A stretch of DNA of 64,000 nucleotides from Candidatus Binatia bacterium (GTDB lineage: Bacteria; Desulfobacterota; Binatia; HRBIN30): assembly GCA_937925685.1 (NCBI GenBank), contig CALAMI010000036.1, positions 1 to 64,000 of the forward strand. The letters are read 5' to 3'. Below the pieces are notes generated by a model that saw only the letters and a program-made list of their open reading frames with translations, ran no database searches and had not been told where the DNA came from. The position numbers were made by a program, and so were the translations under genes. Shown one piece after another: positions 1-8,828 of the stretch. Position 1 is the stretch's first letter. Each line of letters begins with the position of its first letter.

Positions 1-428
<428 letters not shown>

Positions 429-500
429 ACCTATTGTCTTCGCCTACCGCTGCTTCTTGAGACTTTCCGTCGCCCGTATGCAACTGTGAAAGAACTCTGT

Positions 501-617
<117 letters not shown>

Positions 618-627
618 CACTATGCGA

Positions 628-663
628 AGGGGAGGCGTCTTGATGGGCGCCTCCCCTCTTGCA
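628..663 (+). terminator. Rho-independent terminator of the rRNA operon
   Basis: A perfect 10-bp inverted repeat (AGGGGAGGCG, 628-637, with CGCCTCCCCT, 648-657) has a 10-nt loop and is followed by TCTTGC. It lies 11 nt after 5S rRNA. The T-run is short, but position and stem strength support termination here. Confidence 0.8.
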
Positions 664-940
664 TTCCGGGCGCAGCAAAACAGTCGGACTTACTTCACTG
701 CCCTGGCCAAAGTGTGCTGCTTTGACCTGGTGAACGCTAACACCGCTTCAGTAGGCCATCGCCCTTACTACGGGCTTGCCGTGGTGCCCATTAAAGGGCC
801 TCGATCGTAACCCCCAAAGCCAAGGCTGACGAATGGGCCAGTCCGAGCCGCGCCTTTAATCGGCTGGCAGTCTCCAAACCTCGCCCGGCTTGTGATTCAT
901 CGCCCGCCCCGGGGCACTCCGAAGCACGAACACAGCGCCA
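664..940. other. Intergenic region, no gene recognised
   Basis: About 280 bp between the rRNA terminator and the leftward zinc-ribbon gene. Short open frames exist on both strands but none has a ribosome-binding site or a recognisable product. I see no tRNA fold and no known riboswitch core. Confidence 0.5.
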
Positions 941-1123
941 CTAGTGCTTATGTTCGATTTTCTTGCCGTAGCTGACTTCTCCCTTGTCTACTCGAAGAGA
1001 AAAGCCACAGTCCGGATTGATGCAGACCCAAGCCTTAAAAAGGACGGAGGCTCCCTCCTGGCCATAGTCGGACAACGGGATTAGAACCCCGGTCTTGCAT
1101 TTCTGGCATGTCGGGAACTCCAT
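941..1123 (-). CDS. Small zinc-ribbon protein, function unknown
   Basis: A 60-residue protein with two cysteine pairs, CQKC near residue 6 and CINPDC near residue 35, spaced as in a four-cysteine zinc ribbon. The segment FSLRVDKGEV follows and the C-terminus is His/Lys rich (KKIEHKH). No membrane segment or catalytic motif is visible. The ATG at 1123 is preceded by a strong AAGGAGG five bases upstream; the GTG at 1129 lies inside that site and is rejected as start. It sits downstream of tRNA-Arg on the same strand and might be cotranscribed with it. Zinc binding is inferred from cysteine spacing; the cellular role is unknown. Confidence 0.75.
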   Translation of the reverse strand: MEFPTCQKCKTGVLIPLSDYGQEGASVLFKAWVCINPDCGFSLRVDKGEVSYGKKIEHKH

Positions 1124-1142
1124 CTCCACCTCCTTGAGTCCA

Positions 1143-1167
1143 AGGACGGCTCCTCCCGTGCCGTCCT
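1143..1167 (-). other. Stem-loop in the leader of the zinc-ribbon gene
   Basis: A perfect 8-bp stem (AGGACGGC, 1143-1150, with GCCGTCCT, 1160-1167) encloses a 9-nt loop. On the minus strand the loop reads ACGGGAGGA, itself Shine-Dalgarno-like, and the hairpin ends 6 nt before the true AAGGAGG of the zinc-ribbon gene. No T-run follows, so a terminator is unlikely. A translational role is speculative. Confidence 0.45.
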
Positions 1168-1240
1168 CCCCACTACGAGTTTCCTCTACTTGATGCCAAA
1201 ATCCAAATCAAGCCAAAATTGCAAGAACTATCTCATCCGA

Positions 1241-1312
1241 TGCCCCCGCCAGGAATCGAACCTGGACTACAGGTTCCGGAGACCTGTGTGATATCCTTTT
1301 CACCACGGGGGC
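1241..1312 (-). tRNA. tRNA-Arg (CCG)
   Basis: A full cloverleaf can be drawn on the minus strand. The acceptor arms GCCCCCG and CGGGGGC pair with A as discriminator base. The anticodon arm ACAGGT / ACCTGT encloses CTCCGGA, giving anticodon CCG, which reads CGG arginine codons. The T arm contains GGTTCGATTCC. The 3' CCA is not encoded. Confidence 0.93.
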
Positions 1313-1455
1313 GATTAGCTCTTTTCTCAATGAGCCCTACTCGCTACCACACCACTTAGCATCGGTCAATTCACGCCGTTTGGTGTTTCTCTTGGAACCG
1401 CTGTATTGGAATCGTCCGTAGGAAGGAATTCTGCTGGGGGAACGTTAACCTTGCG

Positions 1456-2337
1456 ATGACTTGTTGGCATGTGTGGACTCCAGCGAAAGTCAATCTCGTC
1501 CTCTACATTCGCGGGCGCCGTGCCGATGGATTCCACCTGCTCGAATCCCTTGTGGTGCCTGTTAGTCTGTACGACCGGCTGGTCGTCGAAGCCGTTGGCT
1601 GGAATACGCGGGATCCTAAGGTCGAAATTTACAGCCATGGAATTCCAGTGCCCCAAGGAGAGGGCAACATTATCATGCGCGCGGTGCGCGCATACTCTAC
1701 GGTACTCGGCCGCCCTCTGCCACGGATGCGAATTTTGCTGGAAAAGTGCATTCCTGTCGGAGCTGGTTTAGGCGGCGGTAGCAGCGACGCGGCGGCCATC
1801 TTGTGGATCCTGCAGCGAATACTGGGTAACCCTTTGCCACCAGCCGAGCTTGTGGACCTAGCCGCTTCCGTCGGTAGCGATGTTCCCTTTTTTCTCCATG
1901 AGGGGGCCGCGGTCATCAGGGGTGTCGGCAACGAGGTGGAAAGGGTGGAGTTGCCCAGCAAGCTCTACTTGGCGCTGTGTAGCGACCGCTCCGTGCTCTT
2001 GACAGGCCAAGTCTACGGTGAAACCCGCCGCGCGTTGACAGCGTTTACGCGTGTTTCTAATATCCAAGCCTTCCTTGAAGGGAGGGTTTCGCTGGCGGAG
2101 GCGTTGCACAACGATTTGGAAGCTCCGGCCACTGCGCTCCATCGAGGAATCGCAAAGATGAAGGCCGACGTAATGCGTGCAGGTGCATCGGCGGCATTGA
2201 TGACGGGTAGTGGGTCGTGTGTTTTTGGAACATGCAGAAGTTGGCGACATGCGCGGCAGGTGGCCGAGCACCTGACGGCACAGGGGTATTGGGCTGTTCC
2301 TGTGCAAACGCTGACGAAAACGTGGGCGCTTTGTTAA
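1456..2337 (+). CDS. ispE: 4-diphosphocytidyl-2-C-methyl-D-erythritol kinase IspE
   Basis: Phosphorylates the 2-hydroxyl of CDP-methylerythritol with ATP in the cytosolic MEP pathway for isoprenoid precursors. The 293-residue length is normal for the family. The N-terminal PAKVNLVLYI is the family's opening strand, and the glycine-rich GHMP-kinase ATP loop PVGAGLGGGSSDAA lies at residues 100-113. A C-terminal GHMP motif, ALMTGSGSCVFG, follows near residue 250. tRNA-Gln and prs lie directly downstream, an order common in deltaproteobacteria. The ATG at 1456 places the PAK motif at residue 9, as expected. Confidence 0.96.
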   Translation: MTCWHVWTPAKVNLVLYIRGRRADGFHLLESLVVPVSLYDRLVVEAVGWNTRDPKVEIYSHGIPVPQGEGNIIMRAVRAYSTVLGRPLPRMRILLEKCIPVGAGLGGGSSDAAAILWILQRILGNPLPPAELVDLAASVGSDVPFFLHEGAAVIRGVGNEVERVELPSKLYLALCSDRSVLLTGQVYGETRRALTAFTRVSNIQAFLEGRVSLAEALHNDLEAPATALHRGIAKMKADVMRAGASAALMTGSGSCVFGTCRSWRHARQVAEHLTAQGYWAVPVQTLTKTWALC

Positions 2338-2353
2338 CTCATGTTCGATGTGA

Positions 2354-2426
2354 TGGGCGGTAGCCAAGCTGGCAAGGCACCGGTCTTTGGAACCGGCAAT
2401 CGAAGGTTCGAATCCTTCCCGCCCAG
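2354..2426 (+). tRNA. tRNA-Gln (TTG)
   Basis: The acceptor stem TGGGCGG pairs with CCGCCCA, with G as discriminator. The anticodon stem CCGGT / ACCGG holds the loop CTTTGGA, giving anticodon TTG for glutamine. The T arm reads AAGGTTCGAATCCTT. The gene is only 16 bp after ispE and ends 32 bp before the start chosen for prs. The 3' CCA is not encoded. Confidence 0.96.
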
Positions 2427-2458
2427 TCCCTTTGCGCGGGCTTTCGGGGTGTCTCAGA

Positions 2459-3403
2459 GTGCGCGACGAAATTAAAGTTTTTGCCGGGAATTCGAATCCG
2501 GCATTGGCCGATGCGGTGTGCGCTTACCTTCGCGTTCACCGGGGAAGCGCTGAAGTGCGCCGCTTCAGCGACGGTGAAGTTCTCGTGGAAATTAAAGAGA
2601 ATGTTCGCGGTGGTGATGTCTTCGTAATCCAATCGACCTGCACCCCGGTGAACGACAACTTGATCGAGCTGTTGCTCATGCTGGATGCTTTTCGGCGTGC
2701 CTCCGCTAAGAGAATCACCGCCGTCATTCCCTACTACGGCTACGCCCGACAAGACCGGAAAGTCGCCCCCAGGGTTCCGATCAGTGCAAAGCTGGTGGCG
2801 GATCTGATCACCACGGCCGGGGCATCGCGCGTGTTGACCGTGGATTTGCACGCTGGCCAAATTCAGGGATTCTTTAACGTGCCCGTGGATAACCTTTTCG
2901 CAACCCCGGTGCTTTTGCGTTACATTCGCGAGCGGCTTCCCGAAAACCAGATCACCGTGGTCTCGCCGGATGCAGGAGGCGTCGAACGGGCGCGTGCGTT
3001 CGCCAAGCATCTCGATGCAGGTCTCGCGATCATCGACAAACGGCGGGCCCGCCCGAACGAGGTCGCCGAAATGCATATCGTGGGCGATGTTCGTGGCCGC
3101 ACGGCAGTGCTGATCGATGATATGGTCGACACGGGAGGGACACTGGCGGCTGCGGCAGAGGCGCTGATGGAGAATGGGGCGCGCGACGTGTTTGCGTGCT
3201 GTACTCACCCAGTGCTTTCGGGGAACGCAGTACAACGGATCGAAGGCTCGTTGTTAAAAGAGTTGATTGTCACCGATACTATTCCGCTCCGTCCAGAGGC
3301 AGCCTCAGCCAGCAAGTTGCGCGTGCTTTCCGTGGCCCACCTGCTGGGAGAGGCCATCCGGCGCACTCATTACGAGGAATCCATTAGCTCGTTGTTCGTT
3401 TAG
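2459..3403 (+). CDS. prs: Ribose-phosphate pyrophosphokinase (PRPP synthetase)
   Basis: Transfers pyrophosphate from ATP to ribose 5-phosphate to make PRPP for nucleotide, His and Trp synthesis. Visible motifs are [12 protein letters not shown] near residue 36, the ATP-binding segment [10 protein letters not shown] near 92, and the PRPP loop DDMVDTGGT near 220. The C-terminus EESISSLF is typical of Prs. The open frame extends upstream into tRNA-Gln, so an internal start is needed. The GTG at 2459 gives a 314-residue protein beginning [11 protein letters not shown], the normal family start. The ribosome-binding site is weak. rplY follows after 34 bp. Confidence 0.95.
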   Translation: MRDEIKVFAGNSNPALADAVCAYLRVHRGSAEVRRFSDGEVLVEIKENVRGGDVFVIQSTCTPVNDNLIELLLMLDAFRRASAKRITAVIPYYGYARQDRKVAPRVPISAKLVADLITTAGASRVLTVDLHAGQIQGFFNVPVDNLFATPVLLRYIRERLPENQITVVSPDAGGVERARAFAKHLDAGLAIIDKRRARPNEVAEMHIVGDVRGRTAVLIDDMVDTGGTLAAAAEALMENGARDVFACCTHPVLSGNAVQRIEGSLLKELIVTDTIPLRPEAASASKLRVLSVAHLLGEAIRRTHYEESISSLFV

Positions 3404-3437
3404 GACTCCAAAGGCACAAACCAAGGAGAAAGACGTC

Positions 3438-4079
3438 ATGGAAATTCTCGAGCTGCAAGTGGAGCCACGGCAGCAGGTCGGAAAAGGAGTGGCCCGCAAG
3501 TTCAGAAGAATGGGTAAGCTGCCCGCGATTCTCTACGGTCGTAAAAGAGAACCAACTCCCCTGGCCATCCCCACGAAAGAGTTTCAGCGAAAGATCGCAG
3601 CAATTGAAGGGGCACACCTGATCCGCTTGAAAGGCGACGGCATGGGCGAGTGTTTGACTTTGGTGAAAGACGTGCAGCGACATCCCGTAACGGATGCGTT
3701 CCTGCACGTTGACTTTTACGAGGTAGACCTGGCAGAGAAACTCACCGTCTCGGCCCCGCTCCACTTCGTGGGCAAAGCGGCGGGCGTGGCCTTAGGTGGT
3801 ATTTTGCAGCCGCTTCGGCGAGAAATCGATGTGCGCTGTCTGCCCATGCAAATACCTGAGTTCATTGAGGTCGACGTTTCTCATCTAGGGATTCACGATA
3901 CCATCCATGTGAGCGAACTACGGTTGCCTGAGGGTGTCGAGGCCGTGTACACAGAGGATTTCACCTTGGTGACGGTGTTGCCGCCAACTGTAGAAGTCAG
4001 TGCCCCGTCCCAGCCAGCCGGCGAGACAGTGGCCGGTGCACCGCCAGTAGAAACCGCCAAGGGCCCGACGGAAAAGTAG
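3438..4079 (+). CDS. rplY: 50S ribosomal protein L25 (Ctc/TL5 type)
   Basis: Binds 5S rRNA in the large ribosomal subunit. At 213 residues this is the long, two-domain form. The N-terminal L25 domain (about 1-95) carries ILYGRKREPTPLAI and HVDFYEVD. A C-terminal TL5-type beta domain (about 100-190) contains GVALGGILQPLRREIDV and is followed by a Pro/Ala-rich tail. The ATG at 3438 follows AAGGAGAA. Many relatives have pth immediately after this gene; here pth is absent and rpsF follows after 48 bp. Confidence 0.95.
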   Translation: MEILELQVEPRQQVGKGVARKFRRMGKLPAILYGRKREPTPLAIPTKEFQRKIAAIEGAHLIRLKGDGMGECLTLVKDVQRHPVTDAFLHVDFYEVDLAEKLTVSAPLHFVGKAAGVALGGILQPLRREIDVRCLPMQIPEFIEVDVSHLGIHDTIHVSELRLPEGVEAVYTEDFTLVTVLPPTVEVSAPSQPAGETVAGAPPVETAKGPTEK

Positions 4080-4127
4080 ACACCTTGCCCTCGAGTTTCC
4101 CTGAACGATAAAGCGAAGGAGAAGCCT

Positions 4128-4502
4128 ATGCGAGAATACGAAACTCTTTATGTGCTGCATCCGGAGGTGCCTGAGGCGCGTCAGGAGGAGGTTAAGGCGC
4201 GCGTGCGAAGTCTGATCGAAGAACACGGTGGCGAACTGCTTCACAGCGAGGCTTGGGGCTTGCGAGAGTTGGCTTACCCGATTCAAAAGCAAAAAAAGGG
4301 CTTTTACCTGCTAGTAAGGTATCGGGCCACGCCACTTGTAACCGGTGAATTGGAACGGAACTTGAAAATTTGGGATGAGGTGATTCGCTTTATTACCGTT
4401 CGCATTCCAGAGCATGTGTTGAAACGGCAACAGCGTGCTCACGCGCCGGAGTGGGGACGTGAAAAGGATGCTCTGCCGATTGAGGAGTCCGTGAACCCAT
4501 GA
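4128..4502 (+). CDS. rpsF: 30S ribosomal protein S6
   Basis: Small-subunit protein that pairs with S18 on the 16S rRNA platform. The start [13 protein letters not shown], the central [18 protein letters not shown] and the strand [18 protein letters not shown] are characteristic S6 segments. Length 124 residues with a C-terminal tail rich in charged residues. AAGGAGAAG precedes the ATG. The 3' end overlaps rpsR by 4 nt (ATGA), coupling the two partner proteins. Confidence 0.97.
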   Translation: MREYETLYVLHPEVPEARQEEVKARVRSLIEEHGGELLHSEAWGLRELAYPIQKQKKGFYLLVRYRATPLVTGELERNLKIWDEVIRFITVRIPEHVLKRQQRAHAPEWGREKDALPIEESVNP

Positions 4503-4798
4503 GCACTGCGAGCCCAAAAGCATCTCAGGTGAGAAAAGGTCGCGCCGTCGCTGACGAGAAGCTCCCCTTCCGACGCAAAGGGCCGGGACGGCGCAAGGTC
4601 TGCCGGTTTTGTGCAGATAAAATTGCATGGATCGATTACAAAGATGCCCGTACCTTGGCCGGTTTTCTTACAGAGCGGGGCAAAATCGTCCCAAGCCGAA
4701 TCACCGGGAATTGTGCGAAACATCAGCGGCAGCTAACGGTCGCCATCAAGCGGGCGCGCACGGTGGCACTGCTGCCTTATACTGTCACTGAGGTGTAA
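4499..4798 (+). CDS. rpsR: 30S ribosomal protein S18
   Basis: Partner of S6 in the small subunit. The core begins [12 protein letters not shown], then [19 protein letters not shown] and the conserved [22 protein letters not shown]. The protein has 99 residues with about 20 extra N-terminal residues before the core. The three cysteines (CRFC and NC) suggest a zinc-binding C+ type of S18. The start ATG overlaps the rpsF stop. Confidence 0.97.
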   Translation: MSTASPKASQVRKGRAVADEKLPFRRKGPGRRKVCRFCADKIAWIDYKDARTLAGFLTERGKIVPSRITGNCAKHQRQLTVAIKRARTVALLPYTVTEV

Positions 4799-4852
4799 AA
4801 CCGAACGAAAAGTAGCTCTGGGGTGTTTAGCGTCTTTGCGAGGAGCTGGCCG

Positions 4853-5299
4853 ATGGAAGTGATTTTACGAACCGAAATCCCAAACTTGGGACGAAGCGGC
4901 GACATCGTGAAGGTTCGCCCCGGTTTCGCGCGAAACTACCTTATCCCTCGCGGCCTTGCCGTTGTTGCCGATCGCCGCAACCGCCGTTTGCTCGAACACG
5001 AGCAGCGTGTGGCGGCCGCCAGGTATGATCGGCAAAAGCGTGCGAGCGAAACCCTTGCTCAAAAGCTAACCCACCTGCGATTGGTGGTGAAAATGCGTGC
5101 GGGTGAGGAAGGAAAGTTATTCGGCTCGGTTACGAACCTCGAGCTCGAACGCCTCCTCGCGGAACAGGGGATTCAGGTGGAACGCCGGCGGATTCGCTTG
5201 GAAGACCCCATTAAAACACTTGGCGAGCACACAGTTCCGGTGCACTTGCCCGCCGGCGTGGTCGCTCACCTGACCGTGGTTGTAGAACCGCTGGCGTGA
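4853..5299 (+). CDS. rplI: 50S ribosomal protein L9
   Basis: Large-subunit protein at the base of the L1 stalk. The start MEVILRTEIPNLGRSGDIV and the following VRPGFARNYLIPRGLA are the family signature, then come the long connecting helix and the C-terminal domain (about 80-148, with EEGKLFGSVT). The ATG at 4853 follows AGGAG at 4841 and fits the family start; the longer frame from a GTG at 4823 does not. It is the last gene of the ribosomal cluster and faces a leftward gene. Confidence 0.96.
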   Translation: MEVILRTEIPNLGRSGDIVKVRPGFARNYLIPRGLAVVADRRNRRLLEHEQRVAAARYDRQKRASETLAQKLTHLRLVVKMRAGEEGKLFGSVTNLELERLLAEQGIQVERRRIRLEDPIKTLGEHTVPVHLPAGVVAHLTVVVEPLA

Positions 5300-5353
5300 C
5301 CGCGAGAAAAACGCCGACCTCGCCCGTTCCCTGGAACAGGCTGGATCACTGAT

Positions 5354-5400
5354 GAGCGGACTCGGGGAGGTTGTCCCCGGCAACTCAGCTCACGCTTTTT
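5354..5400 (+). terminator. Possible terminator after rplI
   Basis: A 6-bp hairpin CGGGGA / TCCCCG (5363-5379, 5-nt loop) is followed after 16 nt by TTTTT at 5396-5400, which overlaps the stop codon of the convergent gene. An outer GAGC / GCTC pairing can extend it. It is weaker than the other terminators in the window. Confidence 0.3.
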
Positions 5401-5827
5401 ACGGGGAAGCCGTCCAAAAGTGGTAGCGTTGTACCGCAACCCGAATCACCGGGTTCTCTGCGAAGGTCAGCGGCATCGTTTGATAGCCAGAGTACCTTGC
5501 TCGGAGATGTTCGATGGCGACTGCCCACACGTCGACGTCCGTGACGATTTCGGCAAGACCATGAATCAAGACGAACGCTAGTCGATTCCAGTCTTCGTCA
5601 TAACGATCAATCACGAGCGCAACGCGAGGGTTGTCGCGAATGTTCCGCAAACGCTTGAGGTTGAGCGGATCCCTCTTCGGTTTGCGATCGATCACACAAT
5701 AAAAGTAGCCTGACTCGTAGGCGTAGCAAATGGGGACCACGTGAGGTCTGCCATCACGATCGGCTGTGGCCAGGTGGGCGATCCGACCGTTGACTACTAG
5801 CTCGAGAGCCGCACCGTCAAGGCTCAT
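5399..5827 (-). CDS. PPOX-fold, probably F420-dependent, small oxidoreductase
   Basis: A 142-residue split-barrel protein of the pyridoxamine-phosphate-oxidase fold. RIAHLATADRDGRPHVVP near residue 13 is the typical opening of this fold, followed by CYAYESGYFYCVIDRKPKR, which resembles the Rv0121-type subgroup described as probably F420-dependent. FMN or heme ligands are not excluded. The ATG at 5827 overlaps the stop of the upstream RNase Z-like gene (ATGAGCCTTGA) and has GGGAGAA upstream. A longer frame beginning at 5890 would lie inside that gene and is rejected. The substrate is unknown. Confidence 0.8.
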   Translation of the reverse strand: MSLDGAALELVVNGRIAHLATADRDGRPHVVPICYAYESGYFYCVIDRKPKRDPLNLKRLRNIRDNPRVALVIDRYDEDWNRLAFVLIHGLAEIVTDVDVWAVAIEHLRARYSGYQTMPLTFAENPVIRVAVQRYHFWTASP

Positions 5828-6833
5828 CTGGTGGTAGTTCTCCCAAGAAAGTTGCTTGAGCTTCGGCCACAAGCCGCTGGGCTTGTCCACTGTAACGGGG
5901 CGAGAAGTGAAAGGTCCTCAGTTCCCGCACTTCAGCCAGACGAGCCAAGGTGCCTGCTTGGCGGGCCGTGAGGTGATAGCGCTTGCTTGCTTCCTGTCGG
6001 TCTCGGTCGAGAAACAACGACTCACAAAAGAACAGGTCTGCCCCGCGGGCCAACTCCACGATGCGCTGGGCATTCTCTTTGTGAAAAATGGCGTCGACGA
6101 CGTAGCATATTTTGGTTCCAGGGGTTTCGAGCACGAGTTGACGGCGTAGATCTCCAAGGCGGAATTCCTGCACGCGCTCTTCACCTTGGTCGCGCCAACG
6201 TGCGTAAATGGGCGTATCCTCTGGAGCTGATTCACGAATTCGCTGTTTCAATTCGCTCAGCCACCGCCCCGGGGGAACTCCGAGCTGGCGCAAGGCGTCG
6301 GTGCGAATGTTAAGTCGGGTTGGCTCATGCAACGCAAAGGCGAGACAAGGGATCTTATGGTCGAGAATTGCCGCCTCAACCCAGAGCGAAGCCTCTGAAT
6401 GCAAAACGCCCGAGAATGGCTGCTCGTCGATCTCTTCCGCTTCGAAGCCAGTGCGCGCACGGAAGCGACAGCGAACAATCTTGTCCGATGAGACCTCGTG
6501 TACCAGCAAAGAAAAAGAGTAATTCTCGACGAGATTCCAGGTGTAGCCGCGTAGTTTCCCTGCAACGTTTCGCACGATACCGGCTGGGCCGAAAAGAGTA
6601 AGCTCTGTGTCCCGAGAGAGAAAGATGCGTAACATGCGGTCAAAACCGATGAAGTGGTCCAAGTGCGTGTGGGACACAAACACATGACTGACCCGCGCGA
6701 TTGCGGGTCCAGGAATGCGTTCGATGTTGCCGAGATCGAACAGCAGTGCCCGACCAAGCCAACGCAGCGAGACGTAAAGGCCCGGGTCACCAAAGGGACC
6801 ATTGATCAGCCGTGGGACGAAGGCTGATTTCAC
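5817..6833 (-). CDS. RNase Z-like metallo-beta-lactamase fold protein
   Basis: A 338-residue protein with the metal-binding motif HTHLDHFIGFD near residue 55 and further ligand candidates, the His of AAILDHKIP near 158 and the Asp of YVVDAIFHKEN near 248. The C-terminal HFSPRY near 315 matches the HST region of tRNA 3'-processing RNase Z. The HEAT-type segment is replaced by FFCESLFLD. A long middle section (about 160-235) differs from short bacterial RNase Z. The role is either tRNA 3' maturation or another MBL hydrolase. It lies 12 bp after a small unknown gene and overlaps the PPOX gene. Confidence 0.75.
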   Translation of the reverse strand: MKSAFVPRLINGPFGDPGLYVSLRWLGRALLFDLGNIERIPGPAIARVSHVFVSHTHLDHFIGFDRMLRIFLSRDTELTLFGPAGIVRNVAGKLRGYTWNLVENYSFSLLVHEVSSDKIVRCRFRARTGFEAEEIDEQPFSGVLHSEASLWVEAAILDHKIPCLAFALHEPTRLNIRTDALRQLGVPPGRWLSELKQRIRESAPEDTPIYARWRDQGEERVQEFRLGDLRRQLVLETPGTKICYVVDAIFHKENAQRIVELARGADLFFCESLFLDRDRQEASKRYHLTARQAGTLARLAEVRELRTFHFSPRYSGQAQRLVAEAQATFLGELPPDEP

Positions 6834-6845
6834 CGTTGCTGGGAC

Positions 6846-7160
6846 TTACCCACGGGCTTGAAGCTCGGCAAAAACCAGGGCTGCAGCCTCGTTGACCATT
6901 TCTTGGAGAATTTCGCGAAGGCTTTTTTCCGGGTTTTCCAGCTTAGCCACTAAAGTCGAAAGTACGGCAAAATACCGTTCTTTTTGGTCGAGCGGCATCG
7001 TTCCCAGCCTTGCCTCCATGGCAGCGATAAAGCGCTGCTGGGTCATGACGATGTCGCTGTCCAACACCTGTGCTGCTTCATCTAAGAAATTTCTGCGGCC
7101 GGCCACGATTCTGCGAATATCTTGCCCGGGGGAAGGTTTCAAGGTAAGCGAGGGTACCAC
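6846..7160 (-). CDS. Small protein of unknown function
   Basis: A 104-residue, cysteine-free, largely helical protein with no recognised domain. Features visible are an acidic mid-part and the helical stretch ERYFAVLSTLVAKLENPEKS near residue 60. It starts with GTG at 7160, 21 bp from the divergent barrel gene, and ends 12 bp before the RNase Z-like gene, so the three leftward genes look like one operon. The start is uncertain. Good fit between its two neighbours argues that it is a real gene. Confidence 0.5.
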   Translation of the reverse strand: MVPSLTLKPSPGQDIRRIVAGRRNFLDEAAQVLDSDIVMTQQRFIAAMEARLGTMPLDQKERYFAVLSTLVAKLENPEKSLREILQEMVNEAAALVFAELQARG

Positions 7161-7181
7161 AGGATAGAGTTGGAGGGGTGC

Positions 7182-8762
7182 GTGGCGTGGAGGATCTTGG
7201 TGGGAGCGCTGCTGATTGCAGGTTGCATCGGCAGCTGGATGTCACCGGCGAAGGCCTTGCACCTTGACTGGCAAAAAAAGCGCTTCGAGCTTGGTGTGGC
7301 GGCGTCTGTTCGGGAGGTGATCGAGGAAAACCGCTCTACCCAGCACGAACGGACACAGGGTAGACTTCGGCTTTCACCTCGCATTGACTGGAACAAAAAC
7401 TTTCGCTTGGCGGCCAGCGTCTTAGGGGTCGTGGGTGGACCAACGATGCTGGCAGAGCGGGGCGGGGTGCTGCATTGGAGAAGGGTGTTTCAAAACCGTT
7501 CTCCGGCGGTTGATCTCGAAGAAGCGTACGTGGACGCTACTTGGGGCCGCTTCGACGTGCGCATGGGCAAGCAACGGATTGCTTGGGGAAAGCTCGATCG
7601 CTTTTCGCCAGTCGACGTTTTCAATAGCCTTGCTTACTTCGATCCGTTTCTAGTGGAAGAAGCCGAGCGCCGAATTGGCACTCCGGCTGTCGTGGTGACA
7701 TACTCGCTACCGCCTGCGAGTGTGCTGGTGGATCCACGCATTACCGTTGCTTGGGCTCCGCTGTTCGTTCCTTACCGCTTTTCAGACGCACATTGCCGCT
7801 TTGTGGAGTCGACGAAGTCCGAGTGTCAGGCCGAGCGCTGGTTTCCGCCTGCAGCAGTGCCACCGGCAAGCTTCGTGGTTCCGGAAGGGGCCTTCCCGAT
7901 GCCCGGTGGAGGGTTGAGCCCACCGCTGGCTGTACCGCTCTCGTTTGAGGTTCGCAATGAAGCCCCGCGCGCAACCTTGGGCGATGGTTCGTTTGGTGTT
8001 CGAGTAGCCACCACCGTCTGGGGTACGGACGCGGGGAGTTATTACTACCATGGCTACGATCCACAACCAGCGTTCTCCTTTCGCGCCTGGGCCACGGGGG
8101 TGCCAGATCCAAGCCCGACCAATCCGTTGCGTGTGCGGAACCTTTCAGGTCGCACATTTCTTCAGCCGGTCTTCAAGTCCATTGATCTGTGGGGCGTCGA
8201 TGCCGCACGCTCAAGCGGGGATTTTGTGTTTCGGGTAGAAGCAGCGTTCGTGAGCGGCCGGCCGTACGCGCGCGAGGTGCGAAGCCTGCTCTCCCAATCC
8301 AACGCTTTTGCCGCAGAAGTCGTTCGTGCACTGCAGGATCTCGCACGGGGTGCAGGTGCCACCCCTGTGTCGCTGCCGGAAGCGTTCGTGACGCGAAACG
8401 CTCTCGAATGGGGAGTGGGCCTGGATTACCAGTTCCATGGCTGGCTGTTGATCTTGCAGGCAAATCAGACAAACTTGCTGAACAATGACACGGGAGTGCG
8501 CCTGCTCATTCAGGATGTGGAGACGCGCACGTTCTTTACGTTGCGCAAGAATTTTCTCGGGGAGCGGCTCCGTTCAAACCTCCAGGGCGGCTACGGGATC
8601 GACAGTAGTTATGTGTTTGCTCGGCCGCGCTTGACCTACCAGTGGAACGATTGGCTCTCGAGCGAAATGGGATATCTCTTCATCGCTGGTCGCAGAAGAT
8701 CCGTAGTTGGCCAGTATCGCAGGAACGATGAGGGTTGGGTGAGCGTATCGGTACGTTTTTAG
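7182..8762 (+). CDS. Outer-membrane beta-barrel protein, DUF1302/porin-like
   Basis: A 526-residue exported protein. The N-terminus WRILVGALLIAGCIGSW...AKA is a signal peptide, with likely cleavage after the AKA near residue 27. The body is rich in alternating hydrophobic and polar strands. FDVRMGKQRIAWGKLDRFSPVDVFN resembles the DUF1302 family of large porin-like barrels. The last strand ends in Phe (VSVSVRF), the C-terminal residue used for barrel insertion. The GTG at 7182 follows GGAGGGG. Transported substrate is unknown; relatives often neighbour hydrophobic-compound uptake genes. Confidence 0.75.
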   Translation: MAWRILVGALLIAGCIGSWMSPAKALHLDWQKKRFELGVAASVREVIEENRSTQHERTQGRLRLSPRIDWNKNFRLAASVLGVVGGPTMLAERGGVLHWRRVFQNRSPAVDLEEAYVDATWGRFDVRMGKQRIAWGKLDRFSPVDVFNSLAYFDPFLVEEAERRIGTPAVVVTYSLPPASVLVDPRITVAWAPLFVPYRFSDAHCRFVESTKSECQAERWFPPAAVPPASFVVPEGAFPMPGGGLSPPLAVPLSFEVRNEAPRATLGDGSFGVRVATTVWGTDAGSYYYHGYDPQPAFSFRAWATGVPDPSPTNPLRVRNLSGRTFLQPVFKSIDLWGVDAARSSGDFVFRVEAAFVSGRPYAREVRSLLSQSNAFAAEVVRALQDLARGAGATPVSLPEAFVTRNALEWGVGLDYQFHGWLLILQANQTNLLNNDTGVRLLIQDVETRTFFTLRKNFLGERLRSNLQGGYGIDSSYVFARPRLTYQWNDWLSSEMGYLFIAGRRRSVVGQYRRNDEGWVSVSVRF

Positions 8763-8828
8763 TAACGCTAGCTCTACACTGGAGGGAACGGTGAAGGGGC
8801 GTTCCCACAAGTCCCGAAGTCACCGGAT

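Noticed and set aside
2339-3235. 298-codon leftward open frame opposite prs
   Set aside because: It is antisense to the certain prs and tRNA-Gln genes, and its protein shows no recognisable domain.
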